A stretch of DNA of 64,000 nt from Bacillota bacterium (GCA_012837385.1 DURH01000001.1:88476-152475); one strand, 5' to 3'. Numbered from the stretch's first letter, positions 1 through 7,938 are shown. Program-made: numbers and translations. Notes: generated from the letters alone by a model not told the origin.

Positions 1-1
1 G

Positions 2-610
2 GTGTCACTCCTGGTGGCAGCCACAGCCACCGGTGTTTCCCTGGTTCTCGGCGTTATTCTGGGAGCGGTGGCTGGCTATGTTGGTGGTGCTGTGGACGCG
101 TTCATAATGCGGGTTATGGATTTGATCCTCGCTTTTCCTTCCATATTGCTGGCCATCGCCATTGTGGCCACGGTGGGTCCTGGCGTGGTGAACGCCATGT
201 TTGCCATTGCCATAGTGCGCATCCCAGCCATGGTGAGGGTGACCCGCAGTATGGTTCTGGCCCTTAAGGAAGAGGAGTTTGTTATGGCTGGCCAGGCCTT
301 GGGCCTGTCTGATGTAAGAATCTTGTTTCGCCATATTCTGATCAACTGTTTTGCCCCCATTTTGGTGGTTGCTTCTCTGAACATGGGAACAGCCATTACA
401 GTGGAAGCAACCCTGAGTTTCCTGGGTCTAGGGGCCCAGCCTCCAGTGATCAGCTGGGGACGCATGTTGGCCCTAGGCAGGGAGGCTATCAGGACTGCAC
501 CTCATATGACCCTTTATCCCGGTTTAGCCATTGTTTTTACGGTGCTTGGTTTTAACCTCTTGGGGGACGGACTGCGTGACATCGGTGACCCGCAGCTGCG
601 GGGGAGGTAG
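2..610 (+). CDS. Peptide/solute ABC transporter permease, DppC/OppC family (5' partial)
   Basis: Inner-membrane subunit of a dipeptide/oligopeptide-type ABC importer. The frame is open to the left edge, so the N-terminus lies outside the window and the first GTG is not a safe start. The visible 202 residues hold several hydrophobic segments and the cytoplasmic EAA-type coupling loop near residues 90-112 (EEEFVMAGQALG), followed by the family ending with LGDGLRDIGDP. A hairpin terminator follows directly, so this is the last gene of an operon whose other subunits lie upstream. The family assignment is firm; the substrate cannot be told. Confidence 0.93.
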   Translation: MSLLVAATATGVSLVLGVILGAVAGYVGGAVDAFIMRVMDLILAFPSILLAIAIVATVGPGVVNAMFAIAIVRIPAMVRVTRSMVLALKEEEFVMAGQALGLSDVRILFRHILINCFAPILVVASLNMGTAITVEATLSFLGLGAQPPVISWGRMLALGREAIRTAPHMTLYPGLAIVFTVLGFNLLGDGLRDIGDPQLRGR

Positions 611-611
611 G

Positions 612-642
612 GAAACGCCCTTGACAGGGCGCTTTCTTTTTT
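612..642 (+). terminator. Intrinsic terminator after the DppC-like gene
   Basis: CGCCCT/AGGGCG stem with a TGAC loop at 616-631, flanked by AAA/TTT pairing, followed by a T-rich tail (TTTCTTTTTT). Confidence 0.85.
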
Positions 643-720
643 CCAGCATTGCATGGGAAGGGGCTACCTGGTACCATTAAAGGAAAAGAGCCTGGCAGGT
701 GCTGAAATGAGGTTTGGGTA

Positions 721-3330
721 ATGCGCAGAGTTGTGGTAGGGATTCTAGCCCACGTAGATGCAGGAAAAACTACATTATCTGAGAGCATGCTCTATCTAAG
801 CGGGAAAATTCAGCGCTTGGGCAGAGTGGACAAGAAAGACGCCTATCTGGACACCCATGATCTGGAGCGGGCCCGGGGCATAACCATTTTCTCCAAGCAG
901 GCCATTTTTGAATTCGACGGCACCGAGTTCACCCTATTGGATACTCCTGGGCACGTGGATTTTTCCACCGAAATGGAGCGGACTCTACAGGTTCTCGACT
1001 GCGCCATCTTGGTAATCAGCGGCGCGGATGGGGTGCAGGGGCATACCGCCACAATCTGGCGCCTTTTGTCTCTGTACAAAGTGCCTGTTTTTCTCTTTGT
1101 GAACAAAATGGATCAGCCCCAGGCTGATCGCCAAGCGCTGCTGGCGGATCTGAGAAGCGATTTGGATCACCGCTGCACCGATTTCGGCAGCCCTGATTTC
1201 CTGGAGCAGGTGGCCCTCTGTGACGAAGGTTTGATGGACGAGTATCTGGAGGAGGACACCATTTCCCACCAGACTATTCAGCGCGCCATCGCGAAACGCC
1301 AGGTGTTCCCGGTCTATTTCGGCTCTGCCCTCAGGGTAGAGGGGGTAGAGGAGTTTCTGGAAGGTTTGGCCCAGTTCGTACAGCCTTCCGCCTATCCCCA
1401 GAGGTTCGGGGCCAGGGTGTTTAAAGTCTCCCGCGATGAACAGGGCAGCCGCCTCACCCATTTGAAAATCACAGGCGGAACCCTGAGGGTAAGAGATGCG
1501 GTTTCCAACGGTGAGTGGGAGGAGAAAGTGAACCAAATCCGCCTCTATTCTGGGGAAAAATATGAGGTTGTTCAAGAAATTGGAGCGGGGGCGGTGTGTG
1601 CCGTGGTGGGCCTGAGCCGCACCAAGCCCGGGGAGGGGCTGGGAGTGGATATGGGAGCCCGGCCTCCGGTCCTAGAACCAGTGCTGTCCTACCGCATCAT
1701 CCTACCTGCGGGCTGCGATGCCCGTACCATGCTGGCCAAGCTGAGCGAACTAGAAGAAGAGGATCCTGAACTGAGGATCGTCTGGGATGAGCAGCTTCAG
1801 GAAATTCAGGCGCAGCTCATGGGCGATGTGCAGACTGAGGTGCTGCAGAGCCTGATTGAACAGCGCTTCGATGTCCAGGTGCAGTTCGACGAAGGCCGGA
1901 TACTGTACAAAGAGACCATCGCCAATGTTGTGGAAGGAGTGGGCCATTTCGAGCCCCTCAGGCACTATGCCGAGGTTCATCTGCTGCTGGAGCCTGGAGA
2001 GCGAGGCAGCGGGCTGGAGTTTGCCCTGGACTGCAGTGAAGATCTGCTGGCCAAGAACTGGCAGCGGCTCATTCTGACTCATTTGCAGGAAAAAACCCAT
2101 GTAGGGGTACTTACAGGGTCTCCCATTACCGATCTTAAGATCACGGTGGCAGCTGGGCGAGCCCATAAGTCCCATACCGAGGGCGGCGATTTTCGGGAAG
2201 CTACCTACCGGGCCGTGCGCCAAGGACTGAAAGAAGCCCAATCAGTCCTTTTGGAACCCTATTATTCCTTCCGGCTGGAGATCCCAGAAAAACAGGTGGG
2301 CCGCGCCATGAGCGATATTGAGAAGATGCAGGGCGTGTGGGAAATAGCTTCCTCCCAGGGCCAGATGGCGGTTTTGGTGGGGAGTGCGCCAGTGGTGAAT
2401 ATGCGCAATTATCACAAAGAGGTGGCAGCCTACACCAGGGGTCTGGGCCGCCTCTCCTTGAGCCTTGAGGGTTACAGGCCCTGTCACAATGCCCAGGAAG
2501 TGATTGCCTCCTTTAATTATGATTCCGAGCGTGATGTGGAAAATCCCACAGGCTCAATCTTTTGTGCCGGCGGCACCGGCTTTTATGTGCCCTGGGACGA
2601 AGTCAAGCGTTACATGCATGTGGAACCGGTGCTTCCTCCCGAAAAGCCTGTGGCGCCCCCGCGGGCTGCTGTTAGAGCAGCCAGGGACATCGCTGATGAT
2701 GAGGATCTAAGGTATTGGGATACAACGGCCAACCGGGGGCGGAAGGTAAAATGGAAAAGACGTACAGGGGTCAAACAGCAGGAACAGACCTCCCTGGTAT
2801 CACTTCCAGAGCCCAGGGAAGAGTACCTCTTGGTTGATGGGTACAATGTTATCCACGCTTGGCCGGAGCTGCAGGACCTGGCCCAGGGAAACATGGATGC
2901 TGCTCGCATGAGGCTGCTGGACGCCCTCAGCAGCTATCAGGGGATCAAGAAGAACAGGATTATTGTGGTATTTGACGCCTATCGGGTGCAAAACCGCGCC
3001 ATGGAAGAAAGCCACGACTACCACAACATCCATGTGGTGTTTACCAAAGAGGCCCAGACTGCTGATGAGTACATTGAAAAGTTCGCCCATGACCATAAGA
3101 AAAAGTACGACATCGTGGTAGCCACTAGCGACGCCCTGCAGCAGGTAATTATCAGGAGTGCCGGCTGCGCACTGCTTTCCGCCAGAGAGCTTAGGGAAGA
3201 GATCGAAGCCGCTAAGGAGCAGGTGATGAGAACCTATCTTAGGCTGCAGAGAATCCGCCGTTCTTCGCTGCAGGACAGCCTAGCCACTGATATCAAAAAG
3301 CGGTTGGAAGACCTCAGAAGAGACAGGTAG
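721..3330 (+). CDS. TetM-like translational GTPase fused to a C-terminal Rae1/YacP-type NYN endoribonuclease
   Basis: Two ribosome-directed modules in one 869-residue protein. Residues 1-650 resemble ribosomal protection GTPases of the TetM/EF-G family: P-loop AHVDAGKT (10-17), switch I RARGITI (50-56), DTPGH (74-78) and NKMD (128-131), then EF-G-like domains. Residues 700-835 match the NYN/YacP family, with LLVDGYNVI (703-711), VVFDAY, FTKEAQTADEYIE and ATSD, the acidic PIN-like active-site pattern. B. subtilis YacP (Rae1) is an endonuclease cutting mRNA in the ribosomal A site, which is also where TetM binds. A short charged linker joins the halves. Plain tetracycline-resistance proteins are about 640 residues and lack the NYN part, so resistance should not be assumed. 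ATG start has only a weak GAGG. Stands alone between neighbours. Confidence 0.9.
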   Translation: MRRVVVGILAHVDAGKTTLSESMLYLSGKIQRLGRVDKKDAYLDTHDLERARGITIFSKQAIFEFDGTEFTLLDTPGHVDFSTEMERTLQVLDCAILVISGADGVQGHTATIWRLLSLYKVPVFLFVNKMDQPQADRQALLADLRSDLDHRCTDFGSPDFLEQVALCDEGLMDEYLEEDTISHQTIQRAIAKRQVFPVYFGSALRVEGVEEFLEGLAQFVQPSAYPQRFGARVFKVSRDEQGSRLTHLKITGGTLRVRDAVSNGEWEEKVNQIRLYSGEKYEVVQEIGAGAVCAVVGLSRTKPGEGLGVDMGARPPVLEPVLSYRIILPAGCDARTMLAKLSELEEEDPELRIVWDEQLQEIQAQLMGDVQTEVLQSLIEQRFDVQVQFDEGRILYKETIANVVEGVGHFEPLRHYAEVHLLLEPGERGSGLEFALDCSEDLLAKNWQRLILTHLQEKTHVGVLTGSPITDLKITVAAGRAHKSHTEGGDFREATYRAVRQGLKEAQSVLLEPYYSFRLEIPEKQVGRAMSDIEKMQGVWEIASSQGQMAVLVGSAPVVNMRNYHKEVAAYTRGLGRLSLSLEGYRPCHNAQEVIASFNYDSERDVENPTGSIFCAGGTGFYVPWDEVKRYMHVEPVLPPEKPVAPPRAAVRAARDIADDEDLRYWDTTANRGRKVKWKRRTGVKQQEQTSLVSLPEPREEYLLVDGYNVIHAWPELQDLAQGNMDAARMRLLDALSSYQGIKKNRIIVVFDAYRVQNRAMEESHDYHNIHVVFTKEAQTADEYIEKFAHDHKKKYDIVVATSDALQQVIIRSAGCALLSARELREEIEAAKEQVMRTYLRLQRIRRSSLQDSLATDIKKRLEDLRRDR

Positions 3331-3345
3331 GTAAAGTGCCCGGGG

Positions 3346-3374
3346 TTGACACTGCGCCCTTGTAGTGATATATT
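3346..3374 (+). promoter_or_regulatory. Sigma-A promoter of the DUF3796/XRE pair
   Basis: TTGACA at 3346-3351, a 17-base spacer and TATATT at 3369-3374. It lies just after the stop of the GTPase-NYN gene and serves the next two genes. Confidence 0.8.
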
Positions 3375-3401
3375 TATAACATGAAGTTAGATTTATATCA
3401 C
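3365..3401. promoter_or_regulatory. Inverted repeat over the -10 region, candidate XRE operator
   Basis: GTGATATA (3365-3372) and its exact complement TATATCAC (3394-3401) flank 21 bases. The left arm overlaps the -10 box. The small XRE regulator encoded two genes on is the obvious candidate binder (inference). Confidence 0.45.
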
Positions 3402-3416
3402 AAAGGAGGATGCGGC

Positions 3417-3749
3417 ATGAATCGACTCAGCCTGCTGGGTTTCTTGGGGCTTCTGGGCCTTTTAGGGTGGGCAACCAAGAACCCCGGGTTTTACGGCTTC
3501 TTTGGTTTCTTTGGCTTTTTTGCTTGGCGCAGGACTCTGGAAGATGAGCGTTTTCACGATAATTTAGGGAAGGCGGCTAAGAACGCTCTTGTGGCGGGCA
3601 TCGCCCTTTTTCCCCTGATTGTGGTCTGGGCAGCCTTTACCTCTTTTCAAGAGGCCTATGCCGTTGGATTCGCGGTGAATTTCACCCTTCAGCTCTTGGT
3701 CTTCACCATCAGCCTAGCCCGCTATGAACAAGGAGGTGGGGGCAGCTGA
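3417..3749 (+). CDS. DUF3796-family small membrane protein
   Basis: A 110-residue membrane protein of unknown function. The N-terminal stretch [30 protein letters not shown], rich in Gly, Leu and Phe, is typical of DUF3796, followed by basic/acidic residues and two more hydrophobic helices. ATG at 3417 is chosen because AAAGGAGG sits 7 bases upstream; an ATG at 3381 lacks a site. Its stop overlaps the CTG start of a small XRE regulator, an arrangement common for this family, so the pair is probably a cotranscribed, self-regulated unit. Confidence 0.8.
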   Translation: MNRLSLLGFLGLLGLLGWATKNPGFYGFFGFFGFFAWRRTLEDERFHDNLGKAAKNALVAGIALFPLIVVWAAFTSFQEAYAVGFAVNFTLQLLVFTISLARYEQGGGGS

Positions 3750-3949
3750 AACTTGTAACCAAGATCAAGGAATACCGAGCGAAACAGGACATTACCCAGG
3801 AGCAGCTAGCGGCTATGGTTGGGGTGCGCAGGGAGACTATTGTCCACCTGGAGGGAGGGCGTTATAATCCGTCTCTGAGGTTAGCCATGGATATCGCTCG
3901 TGTCCTGGGTACCAGCGTTGAGGAGATCTTTACGTTTGTAGAGGATTAA
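3746..3949 (+). CDS. Small XRE-family helix-turn-helix regulator with a CTG start
   Basis: A 67-residue Cro/CI-type DNA-binding protein made of little more than the HTH: it begins (M)[20 protein letters not shown], continues [17 protein letters not shown] and ends [10 protein letters not shown]. No ATG, GTG or TTG in frame precedes the conserved KIKEYR. CTG at 3746 is preceded by AAGGAGG with a 9-base gap and gives the N-terminus expected for these proteins, so a CTG start is inferred; it overlaps the TGA of the DUF3796 gene. Likely represses its own promoter through the inverted repeat upstream. Confidence 0.8.
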   Translation: MKLVTKIKEYRAKQDITQEQLAAMVGVRRETIVHLEGGRYNPSLRLAMDIARVLGTSVEEIFTFVED

Positions 3950-3960
3950 GGGAGTGTGGG

Positions 3961-4677
3961 ATGGGGATTATGGTGGAGCAGATTAAGCAGGAATTGGCCA
4001 AGTATGTGATACCCGAAAAAGCAGAGTTCCTTCCTAAGTTCTTTCAAGCCCATCCAGGAGGCTATGGGGAGGGAGATATCTTCTTGGGAGTGACAGTGCC
4101 CATGCAGCGCAAGGTGGCCAAGATGTTCTACCGCCGCCTTTCTCTGGGAGAATTGGAGGCGCTGCTTCAGGAGCCTGTCCACGAGTACCGCTTTACCGCC
4201 TTGGCCATGCTGGTTTACATGTATGAAAAGGCAGAAACTGAGGAAAAACGCAGGGAGATCGTGGAGCTCTACTTAGCCAATACAGACTATATCAACAACT
4301 GGGATCTAGTTGATGCTTCAGCAGACAAGATCCTCGGTCCTTATCTGTATGACAAGGATAGGAGCGTGTTGTGGGAACTAGCCCAATCCGGCTGCCTTTG
4401 GCAGGAGAGGATTTCTGTGATAGCCACTTTCCATTTCATTAAACAAGGAGATTTTGCCGATACACTGAAGCTTGCTGAGTTCTTCTTGGACCATGAGCAT
4501 GACCTTATTCACAAGGCAGTGGGGTGGATGCTCAGGGAAATCGGCAATCGAGATTTCCAGACCGAGTTCGCTTTCCTCAAGGAGCATTACCAGAGAATGC
4601 CCCGCACCATGCTGCGCTATGCCATCGAGAAGTTTGAACCACAGCTGCGTAGGGACTTCCTGCAGGGCTTGATCTAA
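3961..4677 (+). CDS. DNA alkylation repair protein, AlkD/ALKBH-independent HEAT-repeat glycosylase family
   Basis: A 238-residue all-helical protein of the DNA_alkylation family (AlkD type), which removes bulky cationic bases such as 3- and 7-alkylpurines without base flipping. Family landmarks are VPMQRKVAKMFYRRL near 47-60, EYRFTALAMLVYMYEK near 75-90, and the catalytic-site segment NNWDLVD at 112-118 with its conserved Trp and Asp. Length is normal. GGGAGTGTGGG precedes ATG 3961; ATG 3970 is an alternative. It follows the XRE gene by 11 bases, so it may share its transcript. Confidence 0.85.
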   Translation: MGIMVEQIKQELAKYVIPEKAEFLPKFFQAHPGGYGEGDIFLGVTVPMQRKVAKMFYRRLSLGELEALLQEPVHEYRFTALAMLVYMYEKAETEEKRREIVELYLANTDYINNWDLVDASADKILGPYLYDKDRSVLWELAQSGCLWQERISVIATFHFIKQGDFADTLKLAEFFLDHEHDLIHKAVGWMLREIGNRDFQTEFAFLKEHYQRMPRTMLRYAIEKFEPQLRRDFLQGLI

Positions 4678-4710
4678 CAAAAAGCCAGGCCCGATTGACC
4701 GGGCCTGGCT
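4676..4710 (-). terminator. Intrinsic terminator for the minus-strand coat-like genes
   Basis: Perfect 11-bp stem, AGCCAGGCCCG (4683-4693) with CGGGCCTGGCT (4700-4710). The T-run (GGCTTTTTG) is on the minus strand, so it ends the leftward genes; it may also stop the alkD-like transcript. Confidence 0.8.
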
Positions 4711-4722
4711 GCTAGTTATGCT

Positions 4723-4929
4723 CTACAGCTGCGTTAAGCGAACGTAACAGACTTTGGTGCATTGGATGATGGTCAGTTCGAATCTGGGGTCCGTTTCTTC
4801 CACTTCTAGAAAGGTTTCCCCAAATGCTCGGAGAAATCCGTTGATCTCGCCGCACTTGGTAGCAACCGTAACCCTGCGATCCAAGAAAGGTACCAGCCCT
4901 TCTGGACACTGGCAGCATTCGCAGCGCAT
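4723..4929 (-). CDS. Small Cys-containing protein sharing a domain with the upstream LysM protein
   Basis: A 68-residue protein with an N-terminal CECCQC cluster and a domain (about residues 16-66) reading RRVTVATKCGEINGFL ... IIQCTKVCYVRL. The same spacing of residues occurs in the C-terminal half of the LysM protein just upstream, so the two are paralogous in this part. ATG 4929 has GGAGG 7 bases away; the ATG at 4935 is too close to that site. No database family is recognised with certainty. Context with a LysM protein suggests a spore-coat or cell-surface role (inference). Starts 2 bases after the upstream stop, so cotranscribed. Confidence 0.65.
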   Translation of the reverse strand: MRCECCQCPEGLVPFLDRRVTVATKCGEINGFLRAFGETFLEVEETDPRFELTIIQCTKVCYVRLTQL

Positions 4930-4931
4930 GG

Positions 4932-5375
4932 TCATTCCTCCCTCGGCCCGTATCTAGGCACACGCACAAAGCAGATCTCGCTGCAGCTAACAACGATGGG
5001 ATTGCCAGATTTCCCCTGCTGCAGGGCGATTGAGCTGTCGCCCACGAAAACCAGTTTACCAGACACGGTCCCGCAGGAAGTAGTCACTTCCACAAAGCGG
5101 TTGACAAAATCCCTGAGTGTGGCAGGACAGGGGCACGGCTCTTTCTTCGGCGGTGGCGGTGGTGGAACAGGAGCGGGGACGCAGAGTACGTCTCCTGGAA
5201 AGATCAGGCTGGGATTGGTGATATGGGGATTAGCGGCGATCAAAGCGTCCAGAGAAACGCCAAAACGCTGGGCGACGAAGAACATGGTGTCCCCTGGCAC
5301 AACGGTGTATCGTCCTGAAAACCCGGGCGGGCAGTGGCTGGGAACTCGGGGAAAACCTTGGTGGCTGGGAAACAT
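4932..5375 (-). CDS. LysM-domain protein, spore-coat-like (SafA-type organisation)
   Basis: A 147-residue protein with one LysM peptidoglycan-binding motif at residues 22-67 (RYTVVPGDTMFFVAQRFGV ... NPSLIFPGDVLCVP), a Pro-rich linker at 68-80, CPCP, and a C-terminal domain (89-139) with paired cysteines that is repeated in the next gene. There is no signal peptide, as in mother-cell spore-coat proteins such as SafA; that role is inferred. GAGGAGGA lies 7 bases before the ATG. First gene of a two-gene leftward unit ending in a clear terminator. Confidence 0.75.
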   Translation of the reverse strand: MFPSHQGFPRVPSHCPPGFSGRYTVVPGDTMFFVAQRFGVSLDALIAANPHITNPSLIFPGDVLCVPAPVPPPPPPKKEPCPCPATLRDFVNRFVEVTTSCGTVSGKLVFVGDSSIALQQGKSGNPIVVSCSEICFVRVPRYGPREE

Positions 5376-5470
5376 AAAGGTTCTCCTCCTCTCTGATAAC
5401 TAGCATTGATAATATATGCGGGCACGTCTTAACCTGAACCAGGAACGGAGAGCCTGATTGCTGTGGGTTA

Positions 5471-7126
5471 TCACTCTAGTTCCAAGGAGTACTGGCGGAT
5501 CTGGCGGTACACCGCCTCTTTGTGCTGTCCCTGGAGGATCTTGGGCTGCACCCCGAAGATGTAGGCCGGGTAGATAGTAATGTCCAATACTCCTTGGGGG
5601 CCGATGGTGCAAGCCAGCAAAATGGTTTCCCAGGTTTCAGGTAGGTTGAGGTCAAAAACGAAGTTGCCCAGGCTGTAGGCGATGACGCAGCCTTCGTAGA
5701 ACTCGATCCCCTGTAGAACGTGGGGGTGGTGGCCCAGCACTAGATCGGCACCGGCAGCGGCAGCCGCCTGGGCCAGCTTTCTCTGCTCTGGAGTGGGTTC
5801 ATGCACGTATTCTCTGCCCCAGTGTATGGACACAACGACCACGTCCACAAGCTCCCTGAGCTTGCTGACATCATCCACAATATAATCCAGCTCCGCCGGG
5901 GCAACCCCCGGTTCGTTTTCCGTCGCCCTCCAGCTGATGGGCTCCCGGGCATGGACAAACCACATCTCAGTGTAGGCCACAAAGCCCACCGTGATCCCAT
6001 CCACTTCCCTTATTACAGGAGCGCGGGCCTCGTCTAAATCGCGTCCTGCTCCAACCCAGTCAATGCCATATTCTCGCAGCAGCCGCATAGTCTCCAGCAG
6101 GCCCCCATGGTGATAGTCCAGGGCATGGTTGTTGGCGAGGGATACGACATCCACACCAGCAAAAGCCAGCCCTTCCACAGCCTTGGGGGGAGCTTGAAAC
6201 ATGTTGATAAAGCGGCCTTCAGAGCCGATGGGCGACTCCAGGTTAGCCACGGTGAGTTCTGCACTGCGCAGCAAGGGGCCTGTATCTGAGAAGATGAACT
6301 CCCAGCCCTGTTCTAACCCCGTTTTTTTCACCTCGCGATTCAGCATAATATCGCCAACAGCCAAAAGCTGGAACTGCTGCCCCCAAGGATTGGCCCAGGT
6401 TGTCTCCTGGGTGGCGAGATGGAGCTTATGCACTGCGTTTCCCTGCCAGTTCTGCACCCAGTCCCGAAAAAGCTCAGGAAGGCTTTTCGGCCGCCTGCTC
6501 AGGAAAAGGCGGCGGGTAAGGGGATAGGTGATCCGCCCAGCAACTGGGTCTCTGGGATCGATGCCGTCCAGAGTCAACACTTTCACAGCAGGCCTGCGGT
6601 CTTGGAGGGGAATTATGCCCAGTCTTCCCCGGCCTTTCTGAAGTTCTTCCACTACCTCCGCGGCGGATAAGTACGGTACTGGCTGTTCCCACCAGGGATA
6701 TCCGTCCAGAGCCAGCTCTTCGGCCACCAGCACCTCTTGGGGCTCGGTGGAGATCAGGCGGATCAGACTCTCCAGCTCCAAATCAACCAGGGAATCCCAG
6801 AACGGGACCACAACTACAGGTACCAAGGAGGCCAGCTGCCAGCTGATCAGCCCGGGAGTAGGTTCCCCCAGTTCCACAAGGTAGTCGAGTTTGCCTTGTT
6901 CCAGCTGGACGGCAAGTTCTGAAGCCTGTTCCAGCATCGCTTCAGTGTACTCCTGGCCGGGAAAGAGCCTGTGAATCAGCTGGCTGGAACACCCTGCCCA
7001 GCCTATCCTGGGAGGTGGTGGTGGACCGGCCAGCCAAGCTAGAACGGTCAGGACTGTTCCCAAAGCCAATAGGACCAAAAACGGAGTCAAAAGAAGTGCG
7101 CGTCTGCGCAGGACCACTACTACCAC
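5471..7126 (-). CDS. CapA-family metallophosphatase-fold protein with an extra N-terminal binding-protein-like domain
   Basis: Membrane-anchored extracellular protein of 551 residues. One N-terminal transmembrane segment (RRRALLLTPFLVLLALGTVL) is followed by about 200 residues that read like a periplasmic binding-protein fold (LVPVVVVPFWDSL, RGRLGIIPLQDRRPAVKVLTLDG), then the CapA/PgsA domain from about residue 250: LLAVGDIMLNREV, VANLESPIG, ANNHALDY, VVSIHWGREY, VLGHHPHVLQGIE and YSLGNFVFD, with the metal-ligand pattern of this family. CapA proteins act in poly-gamma-glutamate or related surface polymers, though many have unknown roles. GTG 7126 is chosen for GGGAGG 8 bases upstream; the longer reading frame upstream is not protein-like. 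No CapB/C partners are near. Confidence 0.8.
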   Translation of the reverse strand: MVVVVLRRRALLLTPFLVLLALGTVLTVLAWLAGPPPPPRIGWAGCSSQLIHRLFPGQEYTEAMLEQASELAVQLEQGKLDYLVELGEPTPGLISWQLASLVPVVVVPFWDSLVDLELESLIRLISTEPQEVLVAEELALDGYPWWEQPVPYLSAAEVVEELQKGRGRLGIIPLQDRRPAVKVLTLDGIDPRDPVAGRITYPLTRRLFLSRRPKSLPELFRDWVQNWQGNAVHKLHLATQETTWANPWGQQFQLLAVGDIMLNREVKKTGLEQGWEFIFSDTGPLLRSAELTVANLESPIGSEGRFINMFQAPPKAVEGLAFAGVDVVSLANNHALDYHHGGLLETMRLLREYGIDWVGAGRDLDEARAPVIREVDGITVGFVAYTEMWFVHAREPISWRATENEPGVAPAELDYIVDDVSKLRELVDVVVVSIHWGREYVHEPTPEQRKLAQAAAAAGADLVLGHHPHVLQGIEFYEGCVIAYSLGNFVFDLNLPETWETILLACTIGPQGVLDITIYPAYIFGVQPKILQGQHKEAVYRQIRQYSLELE

Positions 7127-7289
7127 GGCGGTCGCCTCCCAGTAATATATACGGGAATACGGGAGGTGGCATGCGTCGCTTGAGTGCTTGCATTTCAGCC
7201 TCGGTTTTATACAAAAAGGCAATTTCAGCCAATTTTGGGGTTGTCTTTGTGCAAACGTTGGTATAAAATAACATGGGGAGATAGTCAAG

Positions 7290-7655
7290 ATGTTCTTCAT
7301 CGGCGTTTTCGGCGTACAAGACAAAAGCGAAACCATCAAGACAGAACAGGCCGTAACCTGCCCGGTGTGCGGAGCCTATGATCGCTTCGAGGTTATCCGG
7401 GTCTTTAGATACTTCCATTTCTTCTTTATCCCTCTGTGGAAATGGAACAAGCGTTTCTTTGTACGTACTCGGTGCTGCCAAAGGCTGTGCGCTTTAGATG
7501 ACGAGGTGGGCAGGCGCATCGAGGAAGGCCAGCAGGTGGTGATCACCTCAGAGCATGTCCACTGCGGTGAACCAGTGCAGGCGGCGTGTTCCCACTGCGG
7601 TGCACAGCTGCACAGCTCTTTCAGCTATTGCCCCTACTGCGGAAATCGGATTTAG
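7290..7655 (+). CDS. Zinc-ribbon protein
   Basis: A 121-residue soluble protein with metal-binding cysteine pairs: CPVC near residue 24, an internal RCCQRLC, and a C-terminal CSHCGAQLHSSFSYCPYCG zinc ribbon. The N-terminal FFIGVFGVQDK start and the aromatic HFFFIPLWKW segment are typical of small zinc-ribbon family proteins found next to unrelated genes. GGGGAG lies 8 bases before ATG. Divergent from the CapA gene. No function can be given. Confidence 0.7.
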   Translation: MFFIGVFGVQDKSETIKTEQAVTCPVCGAYDRFEVIRVFRYFHFFFIPLWKWNKRFFVRTRCCQRLCALDDEVGRRIEEGQQVVITSEHVHCGEPVQAACSHCGAQLHSSFSYCPYCGNRI

Positions 7656-7783
7656 GGGCAGGCAAAACTCTGGAATTGTTTACGTTTTATTACTGGTACA
7701 GTAACTTAATCGTTGTAAAATACATGATTGGTGTTCGATGATCGAGGAGCAGACGCCAACACACACATTTTCGTGACGTCTCA

Positions 7784-7876
7784 ACTGAATATTTGGCAAA
7801 CCATGGGAAACCATGGGGCGCAAAGCTATAGGGGCTAAGCACTCTTGTGTATGCCAGCCAGTTGCGGTTATTTAGT
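7784..7876 (+). ncRNA. c-di-GMP-I riboswitch (GEMM) aptamer
   Basis: The conserved GEMM-I core is readable: GGCAAACC, a P2 hairpin CCATGG-GAAA-CCATGG with a GNRA tetraloop, GGCGCAAAGC, GGGGCTAA and GCCAGCCAGTTGC at 7795-7866. P1 is extended by ACTGAATA (7784-7791) pairing with TATTTAGT (7869-7876). These are the hallmarks of the class that binds cyclic di-GMP. A terminator hairpin starts 8 bases later. It controls the FapA-STAS-HATPase-HD-GYP-PP2C operon. Confidence 0.92.
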
Positions 7877-7883
7877 GGTGGAA

Positions 7884-7919
7884 ATACTTTCTAACTGCCT
7901 GGTTGGAGAGTATTTTTTT
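7884..7919 (+). terminator. Riboswitch expression platform: intrinsic terminator
   Basis: Stem ATACTTTCTAAC (7884-7895) with GTTGGAGAGTAT (7902-7913), 12 pairs with some G-U, then T6, all before the first gene start at 7939. Part of the P1 3' strand (GTTA...AGT) can pair with the terminator 5' arm (ACT...TAAC), so P1 formation could free the terminator. That would make c-di-GMP an off-signal; the direction is inferred, not shown. Confidence 0.82.
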
Positions 7920-7938
7920 GCGTGTGAGGGGGTTCATA

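Noticed and set aside
721..2670. Plain tetracycline resistance gene (tetM-like)
   Set aside because: The protein has the GTPase and EF-G-like domains, but the additional NYN domain and divergent sequence mark a separate family; resistance cannot be inferred.
7127..7339. N-terminal extension of the CapA-type protein
   Set aside because: The upstream frame overlaps the divergent zinc-ribbon gene and lacks a signal peptide; GTG 7126 has the good ribosome binding site and precedes the membrane anchor.
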